DNA of 64,000 nucleotides from Balanoglossus misakiensis (taxonomy: Eukaryota; Hemichordata). The notes below the pieces were generated by a model, which saw only the letters and a list, made by a program, of their open reading frames with translations, searched no databases and was not told where the DNA came from. Positions within the stretch are counted from its first letter, which is position 1, and each line of letters opens with the position of its first letter. This document shows, in pieces, positions 48,947 through 60,782 of the stretch. Location: positions 3,472,001-3,536,000 of the forward strand of contig CM082582.2 of assembly GCA_040954595.2 (NCBI GenBank). The letters are read 5' to 3'. Position numbers and translations under genes: made by a program.

Positions 48947-51562
48947 TTACATGTATTTATCAAACTCACGGACTATCTGCGACACGTTGATAACGGACCA
49001 TTCGGCGAGATTTCTCAAGTTTACTCGGTGAAGAATGCCGTCGATCACAACTTCTTCTTCGCGATGCAGACGTTTGTTATGCTTGTGCAAGTTAACAATC
49101 CAAAAGAGAAAAATCAAGTTTTTGTTCTTGTTGAAGTCAAATGCCGGTTGACATTCAACTAGGCGCTGGAATAAATCCGGAAATCGTTGTCGGAAACCGA
49201 GCCATTTATAGCCACCCTCTATCTTTCTTTGCAAAGAGTATTCGACCGGGTGTGATGTGCTCTTGATGAAGAAAAACGGACAGTGGGCCCGAGGGTCTGT
49301 TATTTTGTATATCCGTTTTTGGAAATCCGACATGACGCGATCGAGAAGGCCCCTGGCTTCCAACAAAACGTCTGCCGCGTTTCGAATCAGCGCCACAGCC
49401 TCGCGGTCGTTGTCTGACAAACTCAAGAATTGTATGTATTTCTCATGCAAGTCTGTCAAGTGCCGAACGTTCGGCACCGCGATTTGCCTCAGGTCGTCTT
49501 GCAGACTTTCCAACCGTTTAGTTATCGCCCTTTGTTTTATTTTCCCTCTGTGTTGTTCGATCAGGAGTGCTTCTTTTTTCCCGAGGGCCGCGACCCTTGC
49601 GCAATTTTCAAACCAAAGTTGTTCAAATTTTTCGTGGTCTTCGCACGATCTCAGGACCCTGACTAAATTCTCGGCGCCTTCTAAACTGTCGTGTTCAGCT
49701 GCGAGGGAGTAACATTTGCGGGCTTCTTCAATGTCGCCGCCTTCCTCAAGTTCCCTGCCCTGAACCAAATGTAGTTCGCCTGTTAGTCTGCGATAAGGCT
49801 TTGAATTCACGTCGGGGATCAAGGCTATGTACTTTCTAGCATTTTCGCTGTCGACGGCTTTGACATTGAGTTCGGCCAACGCGAGTGCCAGTTTCTCGTC
49901 GTTGACCAACTGGTAAGCTTTCTCGTAGTAGAAACAGGCGCTGTCGATAAAACCTGCCTTTTTGTATATCCACCCTAAAAGTTTCAAAGCCTCGTAGTCA
50001 TCCTCGTTCAGAGACAACCGTTGTCGCATTAGACCGACCAACTTCGACACTGCTTTCTCTCCGCCATAGCTGTCGGGTTGTGCTCTGATGGCGTTTTTGT
50101 ACTGCTCTATGGCATTTGCCTCCTCGTTTTTTTTGCGAAGGAATTCGCCGAAATAGAAACAAGCCATGGCCCTGTCATCTCTAGCTGCGGTCTCAACAAG
50201 TTGGCAATATTTAGTTCTTGTCTGGTCGTCGTTATTTACGATGAGCGAATGCGTATACGCCACGTCGCACTTTGCAAGAAAGTTACTTCCGTCCGCCTTT
50301 ACGGCCTGTTCAAAATAATCTAACGCCACGACAAGGTTCGATTGATCCCGCTTTCTCTTGCCTTTAAAATATCTATCTTTGTAAACGCAACCGATCTGAC
50401 GAAGAGTGAAACTGGAATCGGACTCAGAATCGCGAGCCTCGTCAAGGAGTTCCAGCGCCTCGTCGTACTTTGACATCAGCCGGTAAACCTCTCCGGCGCG
50501 CTGGACGACGACAAGGTTATTTCCGTCAAGTTCGAGCGCCATTTGTACCTGCTCGTCTGCCTCCATCGTCGAACCCTTTCTGACAAGTCGTCTGGCCAAA
50601 AGAATTCGCGCCAGACCATGCCTGGGGTTGAATTCTAAAATTTTCCGCAGGTTTTGCTCGATTTTGGAAACTGCTGTGACGCCGTTATGAGCTTCTTGGG
50701 ACAGTTTCTCTGTTTTCTCACAGAAACGCGTGTATCCGAACAACCAATCAACGTTGGACGGGAAAACCTCCAGGGCTTGTTTAAAACATGAAATTGCTTC
50801 GCTACATTTTGAATGACCAAACCATTGGAACGCAAAGGCTTTGTGGGCGTTGAGGTACGCTTCCGCCTCCGTCGATAAATTTGCGTACGCAATTTCTAAC
50901 TCGCGTATCAAACAATCTACCTCGTCTAATTTACCCAATTTTAAATAAACCCAGGCTTTGTCTGCGAGGAGGATGACCCTGTCCCCCTCGGGCCCGTCAT
51001 GGTCAAGACCGACTCGTGTTTCGGTGCTGACTTGCAGCGCTTTGTCAATCCATTGCAGGGCCGATACTGGATCCGTGCTCCCATTGCCACTCAGATCTGA
51101 CATGTAGAGGTATGCCTTCAGGGCCTTTGCTGGCACGGGCATCTGCTCTGGACTGTAGCGAATGTGGTGGTCTATGTAGTCCATTGCGGTCTGCGGGTAG
51201 AAAATCATCTTCTCGTGAGAAGGAATATGAGACATAACATTCCTCGGTAACGAGGTAAACATTTAAAAACACCTGTGATTTTCAGATGGATCGAGAGAGG
51301 GGGAGAGAGGTGGGGAGAGAGCATATATAGAACCGTGAAATTTGGTGACAAGGATTGCTCGATTCTGGAAGGTAACTGTGGAAAGTGATTTATCGTTTGC
51401 TAGTTGTTGTTTTTTTGCGGAATCGAAGGGACGGGGTGGCTCCAGTACCTTGAAATCGCGACCACAATTTTCCTCCAGTTCCCACACAAAGTGACAGGGG
51501 TACTCTTCTAAGTGGGACTCAAATCCACTGCTAGCTGTAGCTGTTGATACAGAATCCGCCAT
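48947..51562 (-). CDS. IFIT-like tetratricopeptide repeat protein B
   Basis: Two exons: 51449-51562 (38 codons) and 48947-51190 (747 codons plus stop), joined in phase 0, giving 785 aa. The intron falls at the same aligned position as in gene A, after YPCHFVWELEENCGRDFK. The body is TPR repeats (ALQWIDKAL, AISCFKQALEVFPSNVDWLFGY, ILEFNPRHGLARILLARRL, ALDYFEQAVKADGSNF, AIEQYKNAIRAQPDSYGG, WIYKKAGFIDSACFYYEKAY). Residues 613-785 align with the C-terminal region of A: VRHL, LIRNA, a YxI...FF block, RF-x2-LF-x2-LVE-x-QP, and REF-x-KY near the end. It lacks the acidic tail of A. Identity to A looks low, so the tandem pair is old or fast-evolving. RNA binding or antiviral action is inferred from the family only. 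The start is the ATG at 51562; a longer frame starting at 51262 is intron read-through. Confidence 0.88.
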
Positions 51563-52410
51563 GATATTCTGCTGGAAAATGAATATTTAACGTACAGTAA
51601 GTACTTTGTCTTGGCGTTGTGAAAGAATCAAAAGAAAGAAGGAGCATAGGGAGAGATACAGATACATAGACATAGAGAGAGAAAAGAGAGAGAGATAGAG
51701 ACGGACCGACAGACAGACAGACAGACAGAGAACAAGAAAGACAGTAGCGACGATATAGCTCTATGTTCTATAGCTCTGTATGCCATGGGCAGCCATTTTC
51801 ACGAGACATGTCTCTATCCCGTTGACTGAGCTGACTAAATCTTATTTTGCTGTAGTGCAATACATGTATAAGTGTGAAAACAGGAGACGCAGGATTAACG
51901 TAATAATGACCCCAGCTCACCTTTTCAACAAGTTGTTCGGAGTGTTCACTTACAAATGGAACTTACTGCGTCTAGCTTGCGACGAGTATTCATGTGGACA
52001 TACAAAAGAGATCGCCTGAAACCAGACTGTTTCATAACACGTATGAACTCAGGAGTAGTTGACTCTGGTATAAATTTGCAGAAGCTGACCTGCGATCGAT
52101 TTGGTCTCCAGTTCGTCAAAGCAGTGGTCTGACATAATTAGGTACTACCGAGAATCCACTGAATTGCGTAGTGTTACTAATAATAGTTCTGTTGACACAA
52201 ACATGGCGTTATTTTAATTTATGAGTCATATTCAACGAATCGCAATTCCAGGTATATTGGTTTCGTTTTGTTTTGTATGGCTGAGTAGTGTGACAAAGAG
52301 TGATTGTTTCGCAGACAGACAGACGGAGGGACGGACAGACAGACAGACCGACAAACAAGCAAACAAACAAACAGAGAGAGAGACGGGGAGAATGCCTTCG
52401 TGTGTTGACC
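51563..52410. other. Spacer upstream of IFIT-like gene B
   Basis: It holds GAGA-rich sequence, a GACA microsatellite (51707-51729) and a second GACA/AAAC tract (about 52311-52380). The last nine bases (52402-52410) are the left target duplication of the foldback that follows. No gene recognised. Confidence 0.4.
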
Positions 52411-53000
52411 TAGCTCTGGACTTATGCGCTGTTTGGGTCTACGCTGCTCTCCGTCCCCCACAGCTATGGAGCCATGCGTAGGAAATCCTGTTGGGTTGCG
52501 GAGCAAAATGATTCGCACCGATTTTCAAACAATAAACTACATGAACATGTACATAATGTTGTCAGAAATAAAGATCGTACGAAAATTTCACAAATGGGAA
52601 CCTACTTGACGTGTTTGTCGCCGAATCGTAAACGTCGTTAACGCAGCGCCGTAAAACTGGTGACCCCCCCATACAAACACGCCGAGTAAAACACGTGTTG
52701 ATCACATGACTTAAATGAAGGTGAACGTCCATGTTTGCATGGGAGGGTCACCAGTTTTACGGCGCTGCGTTAACGACGTTTACGATTCGGCGACAAACAC
52801 GTCAAGTAGGTTCCCATTTGTGAAATTTTCGTTCGATCTTTATTTCTGACAACATTATGTACATGTTCATGTAGTTTATTGTTTGAAAATCGGTGCGAAT
52901 CATTTTGCTCCGCAACCCAACAGGATTTCCTACGCATGGCTCCATAGCTGTGGGGGACGGAGAGCAGCGTAGACCCAAACAGCGCATAAGTCCAGAGCTA
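52411..53000. mobile_element. Long-arm foldback transposon with 9-bp target duplication
   Basis: The 590-bp element is almost all inverted repeat: arms of about 270 bp (52411-52680 and 52731-53000) with only a very few differences by eye, around a short loop. Outer ends read TAGCTCTGGACTTATGCGCT. GTGTTGACC lies immediately outside on both sides (52402-52410, 53001-53009), a 9-bp target duplication. Long arms plus a 9-bp duplication fit Mutator-like (MULE) elements better than hAT. The mirrored 61-codon open frames in the two arms are a consequence of the palindrome. Confidence 0.88.
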
Positions 53001-54161
53001 GTGTTGACCCAGATCTGGGCTTTCTGGTGATGACGTCATGGGGCAATGTACAACACCTTGAAAGGCCTATATTCCCATCGGTTATACAGCATACAAGCAC
53101 GTGATGTTGAAAAAAAGCAATCCATGCAAGATGTGTACATAGCTAACCAGAATATAACATTTCAACTTATTAAAAATAAAACTTTTGGAGTACTCGATAC
53201 AAGCACAATTTAGTAGCTCGTGCACAAATCAGTCAGATCGCACGGTGCTCATTTGCATATGAAAGTTCGTCAAGCCAGCGACCGTTAATTTTCAAACAGA
53301 CGGCAATAGGCCAGTTTTCAAGGTGATTTTCAACTTGATTTTTACACTCCGTGGTACAATAAAATACCATGCTAGCTCGATAAATTTCGAAAGTGATTCC
53401 TATTTTGCACTGCAGACGTAAATTTTATGAGAATCTGTCGGTAATAGTAGTAGTTTTTAGCGTGTTTTCGGTGGTATGTTGGTGACCTCGGAAGAGACGT
53501 CCACAAACGTGCCAAAAATCATTTGAAGACGACCTCGGAAGTTAACCAAGTTTTCGTGACAGATAGGTCTAATATCGGTCCCAACATCCGTGAAAAGAAA
53601 TTAACTCGAAATGCTTGTGTAACGGTCAGCTTAAAAATAATCGATGTAGTTCGACGATATGACCCGGAAGTATAGGCCCTACGTTGACCTCTCCATGTTA
53701 GGCTCGTAAATACGGAAGTGTTGCGTTGCTCGTGAAACGACACGTTTATCGTGGGGAAAAGTTTCTAAAAGACACTTGTCAAGTAAAAGTTACTGGATAG
53801 TGTATAACACTCTAAGGTAACATATCAGCCAAGTTTTAACTTAATTACTGGCCTGATTTCGACACAACATCGATCAATCGCACGAGTGCCGCGCCCGGGT
53901 GCTCCACACCGTTCGCCTACATTGGGCTACAAACAAATATTTGATTACCCATGCACAGAATGCCAGGTTTACCGTTCGTGAGGAGCTCAGCTGACGTATT
54001 TTGTACATATTTTTTTCTCCGCATCGTGGGATATAAGTAGACTTTTCGAAAATGCCAAGTGTAACTTCGAAACCACTTCCCTTTATTCGCCGATGATATA
54101 TGCAATAAATACAACATTTGTGTCTGAAGGCGAGCGATTTGTCATCATTGCATTGGGTCGA

Positions 54162-54330
54162 TAAATAATAATAATAATAGTAATTTATTTATTAAACAGT
54201 GTTCAAAATACTACTACAAAATACAGGATAAAGAGTTAAAAATACAACAAAATACAGAATAAATTGTCAACTCAGACAGCTAAAATAAAACAGTCAACTG
54301 CAACACCACCACCACAAAAATCAGTCTTCA
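54162..54330 (-). mobile_element. Possible LINE 3' tail in inverse orientation
   Basis: AATAATAATAATAATAG followed by TAATTTATTTATTAAACAG and an A-rich stretch resembles the inverted 3' end of a CR1/L2-like retrotransposon. No coding part is attached. Confidence 0.3.
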
Positions 54331-54561
54331 TCAATCTGAAAGAACAATAAAATTAAAAAAAGTGAGTTTCCTTGACGGGCAAACCTTCATAAAATAATTG
54401 TTAGGGTTTAGTAAAACTCGGGATTACATATCAGCAATCAAAATTTCTTCGCACGAGAGAGGAGGGAAAACTACGCAGCTGGTACAACCCAGGATCAAGC
54501 CTGCGCCAGCGTATATACGTACACATGCATGCTGTCTTCTCCCGCCATTTTGCAGAAGAAG

Positions 54562-54621
54562 TGGCGCTCACGGGTTGAAAAGTAAACAAAATGGCGCTCA
54601 CAGGTTGAAAGGTAAACAAAA
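54562..54621. repeat. Two tandem 30-bp units
   Basis: TGGCGCTCACGGGTTGAAAA and the rest of the unit (54562-54591) are repeated at 54592-54621 with two changes. Confidence 0.8.
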
Positions 54622-55240
54622 TTGAACTGGTCATATCGTCACTATCAAAGCTTGGAAGTGAATGAAAACTCAAAGAGAGGGAGTTTGATGTCTATATTTT
54701 GATAAAAGTTTGAAATTTCGTGGTAAAATCCATGTGTAACGGTCAGCTTAAAAATAATCGAGAGGATGTTAACGCTATGTGTTTTTTCACAGTCGTCAGA
54801 AATTTCGTGATTACAAAGAAACTACTCGACAGAAGTTGCCAAAAAATCATTCAGTAACAATCCAGTATACCTACCTTCAAGTGAATCCACGGTTTTGTCT
54901 TAAAATAATCCACATCGCCTGAAAACAGCTCTATAATATCGAGTAAAAAAATGGCCTATTTCGCGACCCTTCAGCGGGGCCCACTCTAACGGCTACATGG
55001 TTTGAAGTACTTTCTTCATTTGCATATGTTAATGAATGCCGTGCGATCTGACTGAAATAGCTGTAGATGTCGTGATTTGTGCAAAATCTCGGGGCAAGCC
55101 TGCCCTCGGCGGCGGTTATTTATAATATTTATTTGCATAAATGCCACCGGCCCATTGCATTAAGTACATCAAAATGATACAAAAGTAGAGAACTTGATTT
55201 GATTGCACCACAAAACTATACAAAACATTTAGACAGAGTC

Positions 55241-57060
55241 TTACATGCTAATACTATCTAGTTCTTCTTTTCGCAATTCGAATGCTTGATAAACAAATTT
55301 TGCCAGGTTATTTATAATATTGGTTTCACATGAGGTGAATAGTTTGACCATATTTGCTTGATAATGATATCTTGTAAAACACTTTGGTAAATATTTCTCC
55401 CTAAGATTTTGATAAAGCATACATTCAAAAAGAAAATGATTCTCGTCTTCAACGATACATGCATAACAAATTTCACATAACCTTTCAGACCTGTCCAGAC
55501 CTTTGCTGCGGCCAGTGACAATAGAAAGCTGGTGACCGGAGCATCGTATCTGTGAGAGGGCCTTTCGATGTTTGTTAATTTTAACATTAGATAAATAATT
55601 TTCGAGGCATGGGCTATTCTTTAATTGACAAAACATTTGTAATCGGCTTGTGCTAGAAATTTCCCCCCACTAGTCTTGACGCCAATTATCTTTTACTGTA
55701 TCTGAAAACAGTGTAATAAACAATTTTTCATTACCAACTCCCTGATTAATCCAAACATATCCATAACCATATCTATAAAGTATATTACGAATATGAGATG
55801 CCCAATTTGTTTTCCCCAGTAAATCTTCTCTTACAAGAAGTGTATATGAATGTTTTGCTATTTGTGTATTTGGCATAGATAATAATTTCAGCCACCATTT
55901 TATGCATCGAATGTATGTATGAACGAAAATAGGTGGTCTCGGCATTTGGAGTGTTACTTTTTACGCCTAAAAAGCGTTTACAATACTTATAATGTACGGT
56001 CTCTGCGCATGCGTAGGGTTGAAAACCCCATATCTCTGATTCATATGTCAAAATTGGCAAGATCATTATATCAAACACTGAAGCTGAAAAGGGAGTTCTC
56101 CAAATTTTCGTGTAAAGCGGTTGACAGTAAATATAACTTTCTTGGCCTGTTCAGATAAAGTTTGTACAGCCTTAAACCATACATTTCGACTAGAAAACAC
56201 AATACCCAGATATTTATAATAAGATACAACATTCACTTGTTCTCCTCCATATAGCCATTTTTCTGTTTTCTTAATTATACCACCGTTTCTAAATACAATA
56301 ATTTTTGTTTTGGACAAATTTACTTTCATTTTACATTTTTCAGTAAATAAATTGAGTGTGTTTAGCAACCTCTGCAAACCAACTACAGTGTCTGCAAACA
56401 TCGTGATGTCATCAGCATACAGTAAGAGTAAAATATCTTTCAATTCCTGTGTTATTTGTATACCCATGTGACCTGCATTTTCAACCATATTTTGTAGTTC
56501 ATTAATAAATATAGCAAATAAAAACGGGCTGAGGATGCAACCTTGACGCACACCTGATGGACTGTCAAAACATTCTGTTGTATATTGTTTCACTCTGACG
56601 CAAGATTTGACGTCTTTATAAATGCTTTTAAGGATTGTAAACATTTTGCCCTGAACACCATTCTGTAAAAGTGACATAAATAAAAGTGTATGATTAACAG
56701 TGTCAAATGCTTTGGCAAAGTCAACAAAAACGCAATAAAATCGTCCCCCTCCTCTTCCCAGATATTTCTGTACAATTGCATAAAGAGAGAAAATATTATG
56801 TAAAGTGGAATACCCTTTTCTAAACCCTGCCTGACACTCTGATAACTTGTCTTCCGTGTCGGCCCATGTAGTCAACCTCTCATTAAGAATAGTAGTGAAA
56901 ATTTTACTGAAATTACTCAAAAGAGTGATACCTCTATAATTGTTTACATTGCCCTTATCGCCTGATTTGTGGAGAGGTACAATGACTCCCATGGACCAAC
57001 CATCAGGAAAGTTTCCAGAGTCAAAGATTAAATTGAAAAGGCGCACAAGATATTCGGTTA
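55241..57060 (-). pseudogene. 5'-truncated, frameshifted LINE (non-LTR reverse transcriptase)
   Basis: The minus strand encodes the core of a non-LTR reverse transcriptase: GVIVPLHKSGDKGNVNNYRGI, ECQAGFRKGYST, FVDFAKAFDTVNH, SGVRQGCILSPFLFAIFINEL and the catalytic LLYADDITMFAD (YADD codons near 56408-56419), then NLSKTKIIVF and YYKYLGI. The first frame ends at 56066. The protein continues in a second frame (55785-56078), a third (55670-55945) and, after a stop, a fourth segment (55241-55636) carrying C-x2-C...H-x4-C (RLCEICYAC...ENHFLFEC), typical of the C-terminal end of such LINEs. A stop at about 57064 and the lack of endonuclease upstream show 5' truncation. At least two frameshifts mean it is dead. 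The clade (CR1/Jockey-like or other) is undecided. Confidence 0.92.
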
Positions 57061-57740
57061 TTCTTCAATATCGTAACCTGACAGGTGCGACATTTACTCT
57101 TTGAGTCCTCACTCTTTGAACTCTCTCTCTCTTAACCAATGTTTCTCTATGGGGGCCCGTTCTGGTCAAAAATATAGTTAATTAATTTTTGTAGTCATGC
57201 AGAATTAATTTTATGTGTTCTAAATAATTATTTTAGCTTATCTTTGTCGGAATTAATTTTGCTAACATCTCGAATTAATTTTACGTGTAGAGTCGCCCTC
57301 GAATCTGTAGGTTTAAAGAAGGAGATTTTGACAGCCCTAGCTCGTAGATGCCACAAAGTAACAACCCTATGATTTCAAGGTATACGAAGCGTTAAAGGTG
57401 AATTTCTCATCGACCTTTTTTTTTCATTACATTACATTCTTTGATTACTTCTCAAGTTCTTGACATTTGGAATTTAAGGAAGTACACAGAAATCAAACAC
57501 TTTTGACATGTTCGCTTTTAAAACTGATTTATTCCACACACAAAAATAAAATTTCAACTGCATTAAGACAATTACTCTTAATTCTGTAGAAAAACACCTA
57601 AATACAACAGTAAGAGTTCTCATTGTGTTTCCAAGACACGGCATTTGGAAAGTCGACATTGCAAATGCAATCACGCAATTTTAATCGCCATTTTGTGAAC
57701 AACGCGCTTCAACTCCGTTGAGTTGTGCCCACTTCAGGAA
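57061..57740. other. Spacer; probable 3' UTR of the minus-strand gene at 57741
   Basis: A minus-strand AATAAA (57528-57533) lies about 210 bp after the stop codon at 57741 and could end that transcript. GAATTAATTTT occurs three times between about 57200 and 57290. Nothing else is recognised. Confidence 0.4.
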
Positions 57741-59733
57741 CTATTCGGGAAGTTTACGGAATACATCCATGGCCAGTCTCTCTTTACGTATTAGTTGGTT
57801 GTTTTGGTCCACGAAATCTTGAATGTGAACGTGCTGTAGAGAAGAAAACAACAGAAATGTTAACAGTAGTTATATGTTTATAATGTCGATCGTTCCCGTA
57901 CGCCATTATTTGGTGTTGACGTGAAATTGTCCGTGTTAAGAAATTCACATAATTTCGTGTTTTGTTTCATACATGTATATGGTTCATTCGATAGTGTCGA
58001 CAATTTTAATTCTGTGGTCGAACGTCGAACTCAAGGTGAGGAATATTCACCACGAAATAATTTCATGTAGCTTGTAGCAATACAGTGCATAAGCCCAAAT
58101 GATTAAGACACAGCATTAATATAAATATGTATGGGCAATTACAAATAAGTACACAATCTGATCAAAATCAGATGTAGAGTTGGGCGCCGTCTTCACTTTT
58201 GCTGATTTTCTATACTGTTCTGTTCGGAAGGGGTCCCGCACGAACAGCCAAGGCAGAGAACAGGGCAGCCAAAATTATCACCAGCGCTAGCGCCTAACTC
58301 TACATCAGATCTCGATTTTACTCAGCTTGCATTGGGTAGTACAGTTTGAAAAATAATGTTGGTCGGTAGTGTCGGTAACCAGTAAAAATTAACCGGCCGT
58401 GTCCCAGTGGACAACTTTTGCAGAACCAAGAAATAGTTGGTAGAAATTAAGATGAAACGAGAACCCTACTTTACGACACGCTTTTGACAGTACGAAAAAA
58501 TGGTCGTTCAGAATATCTAGAATGTATCCTAAACTTTAAGTTGTTGGTCTGTGGTAGCTCCATGGTCAATACTATCTATTAGCTGCAGCTGTGGAACTAA
58601 GAAAGTAATATGAAGTTTCGTGGTGAGAATTACATGTAAAGTGAAACTAGAATCCAACGGTACAAATAATAACTTTCATGATTGTCTCAAAGTATAAAGA
58701 AGGCCAAGGTTCTGCACAAATATACAGACACACAGCGAGCTGTTCCCGTACAATCACGCGAGACTCCCCCGCAACAACGTGATCTCGTGGCGTCCATATC
58801 GCTGAATTTTGAGTCTGCAGTGACGACAGAAAGACACGGGCGGATTAATCGTTATTTGTGAACCCTTAAATCAACGATAGTGATAACAAGTAAGTCTATA
58901 GTAATACTACATTTAGTTGGAAACACCGTCCATTCTCAGTCAGCTTTCATAATTTATACAAACGTACAAGCCACGGACCGGGCGCTTACAGCTTGCGTTG
59001 AATGTTGGGCTCAAAATGGCGGTAAACAGCAACTCGGTATTTTGTACAACGTGATTCGTATGTGGTGAATCCTATCCTAAAAGCCAGGGTTTTGGGCAGT
59101 TGCATATAAGACCACAAATAATGCAGTTTCCACTTAAAAGTTAAAATAAAAACTTTTCCTCTATATACTGAAATTGACTTTGTGACCGATTTTAGGCAAA
59201 TCGAGATTGTTCCGTTTTGGCTGTGATCGAAAAAGATCTCAACTATGCATGACATAATACGTAGTTGTCGTATTCGCACAAGCCCCGCCATTTTATAAAT
59301 CGAAAAGTTGTTACTGCTGACTTTGGTGTTGTCTCGACAGCGTTGTCAGCTGCTAATCGACTTTCGGGTGTTTCAATACACTCGCGACTGCGCAATTTTA
59401 TGTTATAGTGATTAGTATACTACGCCATTTGCCGGACGGTACCCAATGTCGGACGCAATACGTAAAATTCTCTGTTTCAGAAGAGTTTTGGTTTGCGATA
59501 TGCATTGCTGACGTTTTGGCTTGTTAGCGTATGAGGACATTTTCACACAAACTTACGACGCCTAAACAAGATAAGGGGGCGTAGTTTACGTCCCGCTGTT
59601 GTCGCGTTTTGTGGCTGAACTTGCCAGTTGCATAGTCCGTGCCTGTGACCTCGAATTTTGTAACCGCTGAAACAGTGCGGCCAACTAAATCAATGCATGT
59701 GAAACCTGGCTCTGCCACACAGCTACAATGTAT
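57741..59733 (-). CDS. Unidentified small gene, 3' exons
   Basis: I do not recognise this protein. The last exon (57741-57833) starts after a good acceptor, TTTCTTCTCTACAG, and encodes HVHIQDFVDQNNQLIRKERL then AMDVFRKLPE and stop, an amphipathic, charged C-terminus that looks genuinely coding. A plausible preceding exon (59557-59733, 59 codons, phase 0 at both ends, donor GTC|GTAAGT) encodes the segment containing TVSAVTKFEVTGTDYATGKF. The phases agree, but the acceptor of that exon is weak and the intervening intron (1.7 kb) contains a MITE. A minus-strand polyadenylation signal follows at 57528-57533. No ATG is found, so the 5' end lies further upstream or the exon model is wrong. The last exon is more secure than the upstream one. 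Confidence 0.38.
58157..58325. mobile_element. MITE with AATCAGATGTAGAGTT ends, copy 2
   Basis: Ends CTGATCAAAATCAGATGTAG and its diverged complement; the interior matches the inverse of 38814-38987 (TGTTCTGTTC, GGGGTC, GCCAAGGCAGAGAACAG, TATCACCAGC). Confidence 0.75.
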
Positions 59734-59900
59734 CTGAAACCTAACATTTCACTTATCTTCCTATTTGTTTGTGTAAATTGTCTTTTGTCCAGACAACTTT
59801 AGCATGTGCATCGTCTGCCGAAAAGAGGACATTTTCCAATTCTTGGACGGAAGAAATATGCCTAAAGTAATTTCATAGCAAACCAAAAGTCTTTGGAGAC

Positions 59901-60050
59901 ATGGACCACTTCGCGGATAGAATAACGCAGGCCGGGGGTTGTGGGGCAGTTTACGTTCTAAGCGCTTGCGTTGGCCATGTACTAGACACTATGTTGAATG
60001 CAAATTATACCATCATGCATTGCAGATATCCTATCCGCAAAGTGGTCTAT
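59901..60050. mobile_element. Short foldback with GACCACTTYGCGGATAG ends
   Basis: Left ATGGACCACTTCGCGGATAG and right, inverted, ATAGACCACTTTGCGGATAG, 150 bp overall, no coding frame. Only one copy is visible here. Confidence 0.6.
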
Positions 60051-60357
60051 GACTAAGACACATTTTGAAAGGAGCATTTACATTGTGCGTCCAACATTTG
60101 GTATCATCTTGCAAATGATGTAGGTAAACAGTAATACCAGTACCTAGAATCTCACCCGAATGCGGGTGTGCACAAGATTTAATTCATGGTGCAAAATTGG
60201 GAGAGTGAAAAACTTGGAAGAGGTAAAACAACTGGTGTTTCTCAGTTGCATCAGTAATGCACACACAGAAAATATTGACAAAAACACTACACAAGAAAAA
60301 TTAAACTTTTAGAGCTGAATAAATGAAAGCTGAAATAAAGGAACTTTAACTTGGAAC

Positions 60358-60664
60358 TTAACCCTAATGCTACTGGGTGTCAAACATGTTTAGAGTGTCA
60401 AGTCCCTTAAAATACGTATTTACCACTTTTTCTTCATAAACGTATTTTGACTGTCTTGGCATGGCTCTCATACGTACTTAGACAGACTTGGCAGTTTGAA
60501 CACTGTAAAATGTACCAAATCGTACTGGTTTGGTTTGGTTTGAGGGTCTTGTATAGGCCCTACTGAATAACACACACTTGGCAGCCTAACAGGCCTGGGA
60601 GCCAGGATTCTAGGCACCCTGGAAATCAAAACAGTTTCAACTGACTTGGCAGCATTAGGGTTAA
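60358..60664. mobile_element. TTAA-flanked element with CCCTAATGCT ends
   Basis: TTAACCCTAATGCT at the left (TTAA 60358-60361) and AGCATTAGGGTTAA at the right (TTAA 60661-60664), 307 bp. The CCC start after TTAA is typical of piggyBac termini. It lies about 105 bp upstream of the first recognised ZFAT-like exon. Confidence 0.75.
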
Positions 60665-60782
60665 AGACAAAGAAAATGTGTAAAAACTTTGGGTCTTGTT
60701 GGGTTACAATTATGATGTCATCACCTAAAATTACAAATATGATTAATTTTGCTTTTCTGGTTATTTCAGTCACCACATCAAT

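Larger units (their letters stand above)
53010..55240. other. Spacer with dispersed repeat pieces
   Basis: An inverted pair (about 53229-53271 and 55018-55080, sharing CAGTCAGATCGCACGG and TGCACAAATCA) encloses the region. A direct pair TGTGTAACGGTCAGCTTAAA (about 53618 and 54734) lies inside. The layout suggests a decayed composite transposon about 1.85 kb long; no transposase is visible. An AAT-repeat LINE-like tail lies at 54162-54330. Confidence 0.4.

Noticed and set aside
48947-51262. Single-exon reading of IFIT-like gene B starting at 51262 (and of gene A at 45673)
   Set aside because: Sequence before 51190 and 45637 is intron ending in good acceptors; upstream exons with the CHFxWxL motif join in phase.
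51622-51650. GAAA-rich stretch upstream of IFIT-like gene B, as an interferon-response-like element
   Set aside because: It does not match the GAAANNGAAA spacing, and the surrounding DNA is low-complexity GA repeat.
52424-52987. Two mirrored 61-codon open frames with almost the same peptide
   Set aside because: They are the two arms of a foldback transposon read from opposite strands.
58740-58890. CpG-containing stretch ending in AACAA|GTAAGT, as a 5' UTR exon of the ZFAT-like gene
   Set aside because: Plausible position and donor, but nothing in the sequence ties it to the exon at 60770, and it would overlap the minus-strand gene model.
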